Origin: Sphingobacteriales bacterium
Lineage (GTDB): Bacteria; Bacteroidota; Bacteroidia; Chitinophagales; UBA2359
Assembly (NCBI GenBank): GCA_016700115.1
Contig: CP064999.1
Span: forward strand, 5,885,501 to 5,949,500
Length of the DNA stretch: 64,000 nt
Reading direction: 5' to 3'
The notes below the pieces were generated by a model that did not search any database, was not told where the DNA came from, and worked only from the letters and a program-made list of their open reading frames with translations. The stretch's first letter is position 1; each line of letters starts with the position of its first letter. This document shows positions 51,801 to 64,000 of this stretch, one piece after another. Made by a program: the position numbers and the translations under genes.

Positions 51801-54800
51801 GAACTGCCTATATGGACAATGAGTTGATTTATGGCAACCACACTTCTTATACTGATTGGGGCGGTGCCGGCGTGGCGTTGGATTATGGCGATCCGGGGTC
51901 TTCTTATGTGTATATGACCAACTGCACAATTGCCAACAATTACTCTCCCGGCTCATCAGAGGGAAATGCCGTTTTTGTGGACGGAAGTTCATTTTGCACG
52001 TTAAAAAACTGCATTATGTATGGCAACGGTGATGATTTTTTTGTAACCACCGGAAGCGAACTAACCGCTACTTATACTTTAAGTCAGGAAGGGATTACGG
52101 GACAGGGAAATTTTTCGGCAGACCCGTTATTTGTTGATGCGCTGAATGAAGATTTTCATCTGAAGTCTCTGGGCGGAAGATACGATCCAACCGCAGAGGA
52201 TTGGGTGATTGACGACGTTCACAGTCCGGCTATTGATGCCGGAGACCCCGCCTCTGCTTACGACAACGAACCTCAACCAAACGGAAGCAGAATTAATTTA
52301 GGAAGTTATGGCAATACTTATTTCTCTTCAAAATCATTACCGGTCTCTGTTCAGGAACATCTACTAAATGAAGGTAATCCGGGAGTTTCAGTTTATCCAA
52401 ACCCATCTTACGGGTTCATTACCCTGAATGTCAATTTTATGTCTTTCCAATATGGAATTTTGACCTTGTTTAATGCAGCCGGCGAACAGGTGTATCATGC
52501 CTTTATTTCTGATTCTCAAACAGATATAGCCCTTTCCTTGACCAAAGGCATGTATTTTTATGAAATCACCGATGAAAACTACCTTATTGGCTCAGGTAAA
52601 CTCTTCATTCGTTAGATTATTAAAAGCCTACTAATGGTTTTTTTGATTTCTGATTTCTTGTTGAGCTATACAGTACCATCACTATAAGGCAGATAAATTT
52701 ACCTTAAATCAGATAATGAGATTGAATTTGAATCGAATATTTTTAGGCAAAAAAGTTATCTGAAGCATTAGTAAATGAATGAATTGGTCAGATTGAAAAA
52801 ACGTTTTACCACATTCGGTCAGAGGGTCGCCTTAATTTTGACTGCTGTGTAGCTGTTTTTATTACTACCTTTGCCGTTCTTTTATCAACAGGTAAGAATA
52901 TGCCGGATACAGAACAGCCCGTTTTTTACGATATGTACGGGCAACTGCTGCGAAAAGAACGCAAAATTGCCGTTATCGGCTTAGGCTATGTGGGGTTGCC
53001 CATCGCCCTCGAATTTGCCAGATACTTTTCGGTCATAGGGTTTGACATTAACCGCGACCGCATTTTTCAAATGCAACAAAAAATTGACCCCAGCCGTGAA
53101 ATAGCCCCCGAAGAGTTTGAAGGGAAAGATATCGAATTTACCAGTCAAGCCGAAGACCTGAAACAAGCCCACTTTTTTGTGATTGCCGTACCTACTCCGG
53201 TAGATCAACATAAAGTACCCAACCTACTTCCGTTGCTTAAAGCCTCTCAAACGGTTGGTAAAGCGTTGAAAGCAGGAGATTATGTAGTGTATGAGTCCAC
53301 CGTCTATCCCGGCTGTACGGAGGAAGATTGCATTCCTATTTTGGAACAATTTTCAGGTTTGCAGCATATCACTCAGTTCAAAACCGGATATTCACCCGAA
53401 CGCATCAATCCGGGTGACAAGGAGCATAGTCTGACCAAGGTGGTGAAAGTGGTTTCGGGATGTGATGAAGAATCCCTGCAAACCATCGCAAAGGTATATG
53501 AAACAGCTATTACAGCAGGTGTTCACCGTGCCGCTTCCATCAAAGTTGCCGAGGCTGCAAAAGTCATAGAAAACACACAACGCGATTTGAACATTGCGCT
53601 GATGAACGAACTCTCTATCATTTTTAGCCGGATGGGCATCAACACCTACGAAGTTTTGGAAGCAGCCCGCACAAAATGGAACTTTTTACCCTTTTACCCC
53701 GGGTTGGTAGGTGGCCATTGTATTGGTGTTGACCCCTACTATCTCACTTATAAATCTACCGAACTTGGCTATAAACCCGAAGTCATCCTAAGCGGCAGGC
53801 GGGTCAATGATTTTATGAGTTCTCATATCGCTAAGCGAGTGGTTCAATTGCTGATAAAGGCCGGTAAAGACATCGGTAAAACCAAAGTTTTGGTCATGGG
53901 CGTAACCTTCAAGGAAAATGTAAGCGATATCAGGAACTCTAAGGTGGCTGAATTAGTCAGAGAACTGCAATCTTTTTCTATTCAGGTGGATCTGACCGAT
54001 CCCTATGCCAACACTGACGAACTGTTCAGCGAATATGACCTCCACCTGACCAAACAAACCACTAATGACTACGACTGTATCATTGTGGCGGTAAAACATA
54101 CGCAATATCAACGGATGACTGAACAGGATTTCCTGAAACTCAGCGCTGCAAATGGCATTCTGATTGACATCAAAGGGTGTTTTACCCAAAAACCGAAGTT
54201 GATGACTTATTGGACACTGTAATAAATGGTTAATTGGCCATCTTAACTGATTTTTATTCCGCAGGTTTCACCACTTTTCACTTTTCACTTTTCACTTAAA
54301 AAAGCGATTATGATAACAGACCTCCGCTCTGATACCGTTACCCGGCCTACCGCCGGTATGTTGCAAGCCATGATGCAGGCAGAAGTGGGAGATGATGTGT
54401 TTGGAGAAGACCCCACTGTTATAGCGCTCGAACAACAAACCGCCCACTTGTTTGGCATGGAAGCCGGTTTGTTTTGCCCTTCGGGAACTATGGCCAACCA
54501 AATTGCCATCAAAGTACATACCCGCCCGTTGGATGAGGTGGTTTGTCATCAGGATTCTCATATTTACCAATACGAAACAGGCGGGTATGCCTATCATTCG
54601 GGGGTTGGGATTAAATTGTTGCAAGGCTCAGAGGGGCGAATCTCTCCTGAACAGATCACCGCATCCGTAAATCCCCCATTCGACTGGCTTCCTCAAACCT
54701 CATTAGTTGTCATTGAAAACACCTGTAACAAAGCCGGTGGCAGCCTTTACACAATTGAACAGATGCAATCCATCAGCCAAACCTGCCGGCAACACCACCT

Positions 54801-57800
54801 CGCTTTACATTTAGACGGAGCAAGAATTTTTAACGCCCTCGTTGCCCTCGATGCCCATGCCCAACAGTTGACCGGATTGTTTGACAGCATTTCCGTTTGT
54901 TTGTCCAAAGGTTTAGGTGCACCGGTTGGATCTGTTTTGTTGGGAAACCATAGTTTTATCAAAGCTGCAAGACGGGTGCGCAAGGTGATGGGGGGTGGTA
55001 TGAGACAGGCTGGAATTCTGGCAGCAGCCGGCCTCTATGCACTTGAATACCATGTTGACCGCCTTCGGGAAGACCATCAACGGGCGAAAATTCTCGAGAC
55101 AGCGCTGCAAAAACACCCCTTTGTAACTAAGGTTTTGACTGCATATACCAACATCGTTATTTTTGAATTATCATCAAGTATTACTGTTCCGCAATTTTTA
55201 ACTAAATTGGCGGCTCATAATGTAAAAGGCATTCAGTTCGGTCCATCCCAAATCAGATTTGTAACCCATCTCGATTTTACCGACCTTATGCTGCAACATA
55301 CCCTTGAAGCGCTTTCAAAAATTGCCGATGAGCCTGTTTGATACACTATTCAGCCGGTTACTGCCACAGATAAAAGAGCCGGATATTAAATTCGGAAGGT
55401 ACAGCGATTCCTATAAATCCGAAAAGCAACACCAAAGTCTTGACAATGCTACCAAACTTTTTGAAAACGGCAGTTATCTGGAGGCTATCCGCGAATTTTT
55501 GAGCTATTTGAGGGATGAACAGGAAGACAATGTGCATTTTGATGAAAAAAACGGCCTTATAAAGTTCGACCTGCTGCAAGGCTCAAAACGAATCACCGGA
55601 ACTGCCACTCCTCAGTCTGTTCAGGCTGAAACCATACTGGCACAAGCAACTTCTCTTCCTGTTGCCCTGATGCGCAAACTCATGGAAATCAACTATAACC
55701 TGCGTTATTGCCGGTATGCGCTGCATGATGATATCATTTACCTGAAATTTAACACCGGCGCTCTGGATGGCTCGCCGCAAAAACTGTATTTTGCCCTGAA
55801 AGAAATGGCCGTCAATGCCGACAGGCAGGATGATGTGCTATTAAACGAGTTTACCACCCTGAAAGCCTTTGGGCACGAACATATCCATCCGATGCCTGAC
55901 CAGGAAAAAACGGAAAAATTTAAGTTCTTCCGGCAATGGATACAAAACACCTTGCTCGAAGTCCGGCGATTAGATCCCAATATTTTTTCTAGAGGTATTT
56001 CCTACCTGCTGCTCAATCTGGCTTATAAGATTGACTACCTGCTTGTGCCACAGGGAACAGTCATGGAATCTGTTGAACGCATCCATATTTTATATTTCAA
56101 CGACAACGGGCAAGAACAGGTGGTGGGGAAAAACGCCAAAATGATGGCCGAGTTTGAAAAACTGCTTACCCTGCCTGCCGATAGATTTTACCGGCAGTTA
56201 TACCGCACACAAACCACTTTCGGCATCACCTCTTTTGCTACTCCCGCACAAATTTCGGACATTATCAACGAGCTGCTTCAGGATGTCAAAGAGTTTAAAC
56301 GCCGCAATCAGCTCACCCTTGCCCATGGCGTACTGGAATACATCATTCATTACTGTATGTTTCATTATGGCATGCCCGACAATATCAAATCCCTCCTTCA
56401 TTTAGGCACAAGGATTTTGAATGCCGACTTTTTTAAATCATTAGATTTCCCCATAGACTACTACGACTCCCCCACTGACAGCTTCGACAAAACTGCCCTG
56501 AAACGCTATATCCATCAAGTCAGCAAAAACTCCAAACAGCAGTTTCCTCATTTCCAGGTTTCTCTCCGAAATCTGGACTACCGCTCTCCTGCCGATTTTG
56601 TTTATAGTCTCCTTTTAGAAATTGCCAATAACAACTATAAGGACAATTAAACCGGTTAATTCAGTGCATTTCAAGAACTGCTAAGTGTTAGATTTCTTAC
56701 CGACTGCCAATTACAATACGGTTTTATCCGTTTTTTGGAATCAACCTACCAAAAACAAACCTTATTTGGCCTTTGCAAAACTATGTTGTCCCTCTGCAAT
56801 GGTTGATTGCACCTCTGCATTAACCTGAAGTACCCCTGCATTGGCTTAATGCACCCTTGCAATAACTTGTAGTACCCCTGCATTGGCTTAATGCACCTCT
56901 GCAATAACCTGAAGTACCTCTGCAATAACTCAATATACCCCTGCAATGGCATCATTCACCTCTGCATTAGTTTGAAGCACCCCTGCATTGGCTTAATGTA
57001 CCTTTGCATTAACTTGAAGTACCCCTGCAATAATGCTATGTACCTTTGCATTGAGTTAAAGTCAACCCTATATGAGACGTGAAATATTGTTTTGTTGCAA
57101 TATTTAGTAGGGTTACTTGTAATGATATTTTTTACCACTTCACTATCTAAAAGAACCCATCTCTAACCCGTCCGAGGCGGGAATTAAATCAAGCTAAATA
57201 AAAGGGGGGTGTTCAAAAAAATCTGTGAAACTCTGTGTCTTAGTATGTGCTCTTTGCGGTAAAAAAAGCATTGCATCTTAGGTCAGTTAAAAGCCCGCCT
57301 CTTATTGCACTGCGCTGTATGAATAATATCTGCCGGTGCTTTTTTAAGGCTGATGTAGGTTGGCGTTTTGGATTAGCCAAAAAAAACAACCTCCTTCTGA
57401 CAGGTGTATGGTTAAACAAAAGGGAACACGGTTACTTCATCCCCTTTTTGATAGTCTGCTTTGTTTTCCTCCAGTTCGATCAGGCAATCGGCTTCGGCAA
57501 AACTGTCCATCAGATAGGACAATTGGTTGGGGAGGGGCATCACTTCGTCGCGACTGATGATTTTCCCTTTGAGCAAAAAAGAAAGCCCGGTTTTTTTGGG
57601 ATAATTGTCAGCCAAATGGTAAATTGAGGTGGATTGCGGAAGCGGCAGATTCATCATGCTTTTGATAGCAGGAAGAATGTAGCGGTAAAATCCGGTCAGC
57701 ACAGCAGCCGGATTTCCGGGTAAACCGAAAATCAAAGTATTGTTCAAAACCCCGGCATACATAGGTTTACCCGGCTTTTGTTTTACTTTGTGAAACAGGG

Positions 57801-60800
57801 TTTTCGTGCCGCAGGAAGTCAGCGCTTCGGGAACAAAATCGTAGTTGCCGACCGATACCCCTCCTGTCAGAATAATCAAGTCAGAATTAGGGGCGGTAGT
57901 TTGGACTTGCGAAGAGATCTGTTGCTTATCATCCGGTGCAAAACAAACCGCTACCGGTTGAATATGGATGGAGCGGAGTGCAGCAGTCAGGCTAAAAGAG
58001 TTGCATTCAAAGACTTTACCAGGAGGAAGCACTTCTCCCGGTGAAGTCAGTTCGTTGCCGGTAATCATCAGGGTAATTCTGGGACGGGGATACACCGATA
58101 GGTTTGAAATGCCCAACATGGCCAAATAACCGATGGCACCGGCGGTGATTAAGCTTCCTTGGGGGAGGGCTAAATCACCCTGCCTGATTTGGGAGCCGGA
58201 AGGTCTGATGTTTGCACCTTTTTTTAACTCAAGGTCTCTGATGATCAACGCTTTCTGTCCGTTGTTTTGAAGTTCTGCTTTTTCCTGCATCACAACCGTA
58301 TCGGCTCCGGGGGGTACGGCAGCTCCGGTAAAAATCCGCATGGCAAAATTTGGCGGTAATATGTTTGACGCTATTTGTCCGGCCGGTATTTCGCCGGCTA
58401 TTTTAAGTGGATGTTGAGAGTTCCAGTCCTCGAAGCGAAAAGCATAGCCATCCATGGCCGACTGATCAAAAGGGGGTATATCTGTTTGGGCAAAGATGTT
58501 GTCAGCAGTAACACAACCCAGCGAATCCAACAGGGTTTTGGTTTGAGGCGGGAGTTTTGGCGAATATGCTAAAACGAGGGCGATTGCTTCGCTGACAGAA
58601 ATCATAGACATAAATTATGAGGACAAAGAAAGTGAAACAGGCTATATGATGCGCTCGAGATCATAACCTGTGAGACGGTTATGGTAAAAGTAGAGCAGGT
58701 TCATATCCTGACTGGTAATGTTGCCTTCGGGGTCTGAGGTAAGCGGTTGCAGGGAGTGGTAAACGCCGAGATGAATAAGACCATGTTTGATGAGCCGGTT
58801 GATATCTCCAAACATGTGGCTCGCAAGTTGTATTTTCCCTTGTTCGGCCAAATGTTTAAGGTGATCCCGAAGCCGCTCGGCGACTTTGGCAAACTGGGTA
58901 TAGGGAATGATGCGGTCTTCTTCGGGAAGCCGTAGTACCCCATACAGGTCTAAACGGCGGCTGTGTTTGCGGAGCAAAATTTGAAAAGCGGTAAAAGCTA
59001 TTAAATCGCTCGACAGTACGGTATTCGAGGTTTTAAAACTTTGGGCAATTTTTGTGCCGAGCAGGCGGGTATATTCCTCGTCCCTTTGCCGGTCTTTGCC
59101 AATTTTACCCCTGCTCACGAAATATCTGCTGATGTCAATGGGTTGTCCGTGTTGGTCAAGACTATTGCCATGATCGTCAACATGATGGCCAAACACATCC
59201 ATCGGTTCGGCAAAAGACAGGATAACTTCCGATTTGGCAGCAAAAAATTTCCAGAGAAAAGTGGTCAACAGTCGGGTATCCGGAAATTCTTCACGGTCAA
59301 TATAGTATTTTTCTTTTCCGCTTTGTTTGAGGTATTGCTCAATCAATGAAGCAGCTTCCAGCACAAAATGGTAGTTGAGTACTAAAGGGACGATAAAAAT
59401 TTTTTTGGCGTTAGCGGTGTCAAACCCCATCGTTACGGTACTGCCCCGCATAAAGTTGAGGCGTTGCGCTTCGACTGCCGAGCCTAACAGTCCGAGTTTA
59501 AGATGGGTTTCTAAGGCACCATTTCGCGAGCGGGTTCCTCCGGGAAAAAAAAGGCTGTGGCAGCCACGCTCCAATACCATGCGAGAATACATTTTGAGCG
59601 TTTCTAAGTAAAAGAGGTTTTTTTTGCGCCGGTCCACCTTATAGGCACCGAGCCGATTCATAAAGAAACCGAATATTTTGCTGTTAAACAGGTTCAGCCC
59701 CGCACCATACAGAAAGGGCGGAAGTCCAAGCGCATCAATCGCCCAACCTAAAACTAACGAATCGATATTGCTGGAATGAGTGGGGGTAATGATGACCGTT
59801 CCCTTGAGGGCAAGCTCTCTGATTTTTTCAATATTTCCGGTAATTTTGATGCGGTCGCCGAGTCGAAACTCGCTTTTAAAAAACATGCCGGAGGCAGTGT
59901 TGAGCAGTCTTGCAAAACCAAAGGTTACGACTCGGCTGGCAAACCGGTAGGTATTCGGGCTGAAGATACCGGGTATTTCGTTGGCATACCGGGTAACAAT
60001 CTGATGGAAGAGTTGGGTGTCCTTGTCAGTCGGTTGTCCCGGGGTAAAGCCTCTTTGTGTTGAACTTTGCACGATGGCTTCATTGACCTTTTGCCAAAAC
60101 CGCTTTTCATCGGGTGGATCCACCCGCCAATGCTCGGTTTTCATTCTGATGCGTTCCAGATATAAGGCGCGGGCAATTTCTTCGTGTAACTTATGGGGGC
60201 TATCGTCCAACAGTTCGCGGATATGCGCCATACTATTGCTGATCAGTTCCTCAATAAACGGTGTGCGGTCTTTACTGAGCAGAAAAATCGGCCATAGTTC
60301 AATATCGGGTAGAATGAGGTTGTATAACCCCTGTTCATTTTGTTGGTGTATCAGCGCCACGTTTGGTTTCTAAAGAATAGGTGAATGAGGTGTTTATTTG
60401 GCGGCATGAATATACAACTTTTAGATAGAATCAACCCACCGCAACTTTGTTTTAACTTCAAAGCTACTTCTAACCCCATTTAGTCCGGCTTCCGGATTGG
60501 TCAAATGACAAAACTCCGGAAATGAATTGACTCGGTTGGTTGTAAAAAGTGTTTTACATTTGCAGGGTCTTATAATAAGTGTCTCTATTTTACCATTTCA
60601 AATATATATCAAGATTATGGCTCGCTTAACCACTTTTTCCAAGTTTTTGATCACAGCAGTGATTGTTGCCGTAGCTTTTTTCGGACTTCGCTATATCATG
60701 CAACAGCGTAACGACCAACAAGGAACAATTTCCCAAACAACCACTACAACCTCGACAAATAGCAATTCGACACAAAATACGAATGCGGTTCCGAATAGCA

Positions 60801-63800
60801 CTCAAAACACTAACAGTGGCGGAGCATCTGCATCTTTCAACTATACCCCCACCCCGCCGGTTAACGGAAAATTGAAAGGCGTGGTAGAATTGGGTGCAAC
60901 CGGTTTCAATTCGTTTATCATCCGAATTGATAACCTTAAAAACTGGAAACTCGAGAAGTCGGAATTTGGAAACAGTTTGGTGATGGAAAACATGGCAACT
61001 GACGAAGATATCCGAAGCGGTTTGAAAAAATACATCGGCGACATGCTGGCTTTTGGAGTAGGCGGCAAAGACATTCACTTTGTGGTCAGTTCCGGTGCTC
61101 AAAAAGCGGAGAGTACGCAAAAGATTACCAAAGCTCTGAAAGTACTGGGATATGTGGTCAATACCGTTACTCCGGAAGAAGAAGGTAAATTAGCCTTAAA
61201 AGCGACTTTACCCCGTGCTTTCGACCAAAGAGCATTTGTGGTGGATATGGGGTCGGGAAATACTAAAATATCCTGGATTCAAAACGGTCAGGTAGGAGCA
61301 TTGGAAACTCATGGTTCTAAGTACTACCAAAATAATACGGATGCAGCAAAGGTTTATCAGGATGCCGTTGCCAAAGCGAAACAAGTACCACAAAACCTCA
61401 GAGAGACCTGCTTTATTATTGGTGGAATTCCGTTCGAGTTGGCCAAACAAACCCGAAACGGGAAAGAGCGTTTTACCGTATTAAAAGCCCCCGATGCCTA
61501 CAAGATTGACGGTGAAAAACAGAAAGCGGGCATCAACATCTACAAAGCTATTGCCGACGGCACCAACTGTAAGCAGTTTGTGTTTGACTGGGATGCCAAT
61601 TTTACCATCGGATTTCTGCTGGGATTGTAATGAATTTGATGGACAAAGGGCAATGGACAATGGGTAATGGGCAATGGATAATTGTTAATGGGCAATGGAC
61701 AATGGGCAATGGGCAATGGGCAATGGATAATTGTTAATGGGCAATGGACAATGGGCAATGGGCAATGGATAATTGTTAGTGGTGTAAGTTTTAAGAACTA
61801 AGTCAAAATTTTCACTTTTCACTTCCCACTTCCCACTTTTCACTTCCCACTTTTCACTTTTCACTTTTCACTTTTCACTTTTCACTTTCTTAGGTAGCTT
61901 TTCGAAAAAGACAAAGCCTCCTTCTGTTTTCAGCAGTCGGGAATCGGGAGATTTTTCGGTTACTAATTTGGTGCGGTTGATTTTGGTGATTAAGTAAGCC
62001 GGACGGTCAATTTCGCCGGTCAGCAACCATTCATCTGAATACTGCTCAGGGCGATGTCCGGGCATCAGACCAAAGTAAAACAAGTGCGCGTAACTTTTAA
62101 AACCTATCGGCTCGACATAGACCGGTTTGCCTGCCATTTCCTTGTAAAATCTGATGGCGGGTGCTTGAGTGTATAGTTCTATTTTTGGTGCAACTACAGC
62201 AAAATACAATCCCAACAGCAAAGGGAAAGTAACCAGCATCAGGAATATTGACCAATATTTGTGTTTACTCATAGTGAAAGACACCGTCAATACCAAAAAG
62301 GCTATAGCTACCCCGATTATCTGCCCCCAACTATGCCATTCGACAGTGGTCTGAAAACAGGCTGCCGCAAATGGGTCTTTGATATAGGGCAGCAATAGAT
62401 GGATGTTTCCGGCAAAAAAAGGAAGTGCAATCAGCAAGGTTGCCCATAGCAAACCTAAACCGGTAAACAGGCCTTTCACAAACCTAGGAATTGGTTGTCC
62501 TTCAGACAGCCATTGATGTAAACATTGGACTGCCAAAAAAGACAGGGGCAGATAAGCCATCGAAGAATAATGGACGATTTTGGTTTTGACGATGGTGAAT
62601 AAAATCATCACCACAAAAAACAAACACTTCATTAACAGAGCAAAAGAGGAATTTCCGGACCGGTGTCTGAAAAAAGCCGGTAGGGCAAAAACAGACAAAG
62701 GAAAACAACCCAAAAAAACAACCACCCAATGATAGTATAGTGGTTGAGCATGTCCGGCATCGGATGTTGAAAATAAACGCACCTGATACGTAACAAACTC
62801 TTTTAAGAGTGAGGGTCCGTGTTTTACCACTTCCACACCAAACCACAAAGAAGCCACCAAACAGGTGCATAGCAGGAACAGGAGAACAGGGATTGCTTTT
62901 AACTGAACCGGAGCAGTCTTTTTCCACCACTGAAGGAGATAATAGCTGAATGCAGTTAATAATATCAGCAATAAACCGACGGGGCCTTTAGTGAGTACGG
63001 CAAGTCCTGCACCAACTCCGGCCATGGCATAAAATTTGACCTCTTGTCCGGCTTGTTTACGAGAATCAGAATCTGTTGCCGTTATATCCTCATGAGCTTT
63101 TGAAAGAAAAAACAGGCTTATGAAAATAAAATAATTAAACACCGGATCTATAATACCCGACTTAAAATAGAGCATTGGTAAAATGCTGCCTCCAAACAGA
63201 AGCGCCCATAAAACACCAAAAGAATTTCCGGCTTTTTGTTTGCCAATATAAAAAAGGGTAAACAGCGTTAAGATACCGAACAGGGCATTCGGCAGTCTTG
63301 CAGCAAACTCATTGATGCCGAACATTTTCATGGCAAGTGCCTGCATCCAAAAAAACAAAGGGGGTTTTTCCCAAAAGGGTTTAAAACCGATTTGTACCCG
63401 TCCGTAATTTCCGCTTACCAACATTTCACGGGCCGATTCTGCAAAATTCACCTCATCCCAGTCAAACAGCGAAACTGCACCTAAAAAAGGCAAATACAAA
63501 ACAGCCGCCAATAATGTGATGGCAATTGCAAGCCGGGTAGCATCGGTTGATTCAAGGACAGAAAGAGAGCGTACAGATTCTGGCAATTAGATCAATTTTA
63601 ATATGAAAACTTACAAAATGTTGGCTGCCGGTGGTTTTTGTCAAAACTATGGTTGCAAATGTAAGTGTGGGCGGGAAAAATCCAAACATTTAGTAGGTAC
63701 ATTTTATGTTTTCAGACCCGAAATTATCGGGTAAAGGATAAAGGAATTTGATTTAAAAAGCACCACTTTTTTCTTGTTATGAAACCGAGTTTGTTTTTCA

Positions 63801-64000
63801 ACTTACCTGATTCGGTACATAAGGCAGCTTAATATTAAAAAAAAGAAAATAAAATGACATAAACATAGTTTTTGGCTTGTCTTTTTACTTAAATAAGACA
63901 ATAGCTTTAAAAGCAAACACCTATATTTACCTGCCAATTTAACACCAGCAATTAATCACTACAATCAACTACTATGGTGAAACTCTACACGAGCCTTCCG

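Overview
The window reads as a chromosomal segment of a free-living Bacteroidota bacterium, probably of the Chitinophagales/Saprospirales kind. The evidence is the set of type IX secretion (T9SS) C-terminal sorting domains, several promoters with the Bacteroidota -7 box TAnnTTTG, a DUF4290 gene directly before a murA with the Asp-type active site, many lipoproteins with a clear lipobox, and CUB, HYR, Ig-like, CARDB, Reeler-like and dockerin-like secreted proteins. No rRNA, tRNA or CRISPR array was seen.

Layout. 0.4-6.6 kb: one giant T9SS surface protein on the minus strand, cut by several one-base frame changes. 7.6-17 kb: housekeeping genes (phosphoglucose/phosphomannose isomerase, DUF4290, murA, serC, TlpA-like lipoprotein, M28 peptidase, cysS, lpdA). 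17.4-29.4 kb: accessory, mostly secreted proteins, with two inverted copies of one IS4-type insertion sequence (21842-23331 and 26494-27987), each with its own 6-bp target duplication. 29.7-31.1 kb: cytochrome P450. 31.2-37.2 kb: a tandemly duplicated cassette (lipoprotein, matrixin-type metalloprotease, Lgt-like membrane protein) in which the second Lgt-like gene is cut short and both promoters carry a G-run in the spacer. 37.7-44.6 kb: hydrolase, Baeyer-Villiger-type monooxygenase, trxB, WD40 lipoprotein, SnoaL-like lipoprotein, lipase-maturation-factor-like membrane protein. 44.9-50.5 kb: UbiA-type prenyltransferase, Wzt-like ABC ATPase, methyltransferase, PhyH-type dioxygenase, purB. 50.9-63.6 kb: beta-helix T9SS protein, UDP-sugar dehydrogenase, threonine aldolase, an unknown protein, moeA, PlsB/PlsC-type acyltransferase, an ASKHA-like membrane-anchored protein, and a GT39-type glycosyltransferase.

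The most unusual content is non-coding. Three intergenic arrays (7081-7374, 37270-37563, 56767-57060) are built of 21-bp units with no indels, about 14 units each, with a conserved core CACCCCTGCAAT and nine variable bases; core and unit boundary together make a dyad such as AATGCA-CCCC-TGCATT. A second class is heptamer repeats, strictly in 7-bp register, at 8.6, 42.3, 44.6-44.9, 54.3, 61.6-61.8 and 61.8-61.9 kb. Neither class is explained by the coding content.

Reading frames break only in the giant repetitive gene, in both IS copies and in two of the three genes between them, mostly at short homopolymers, while about 35 other genes are intact. This looks more like unpolished repeats in an assembly than decay, but sequence alone cannot settle it.
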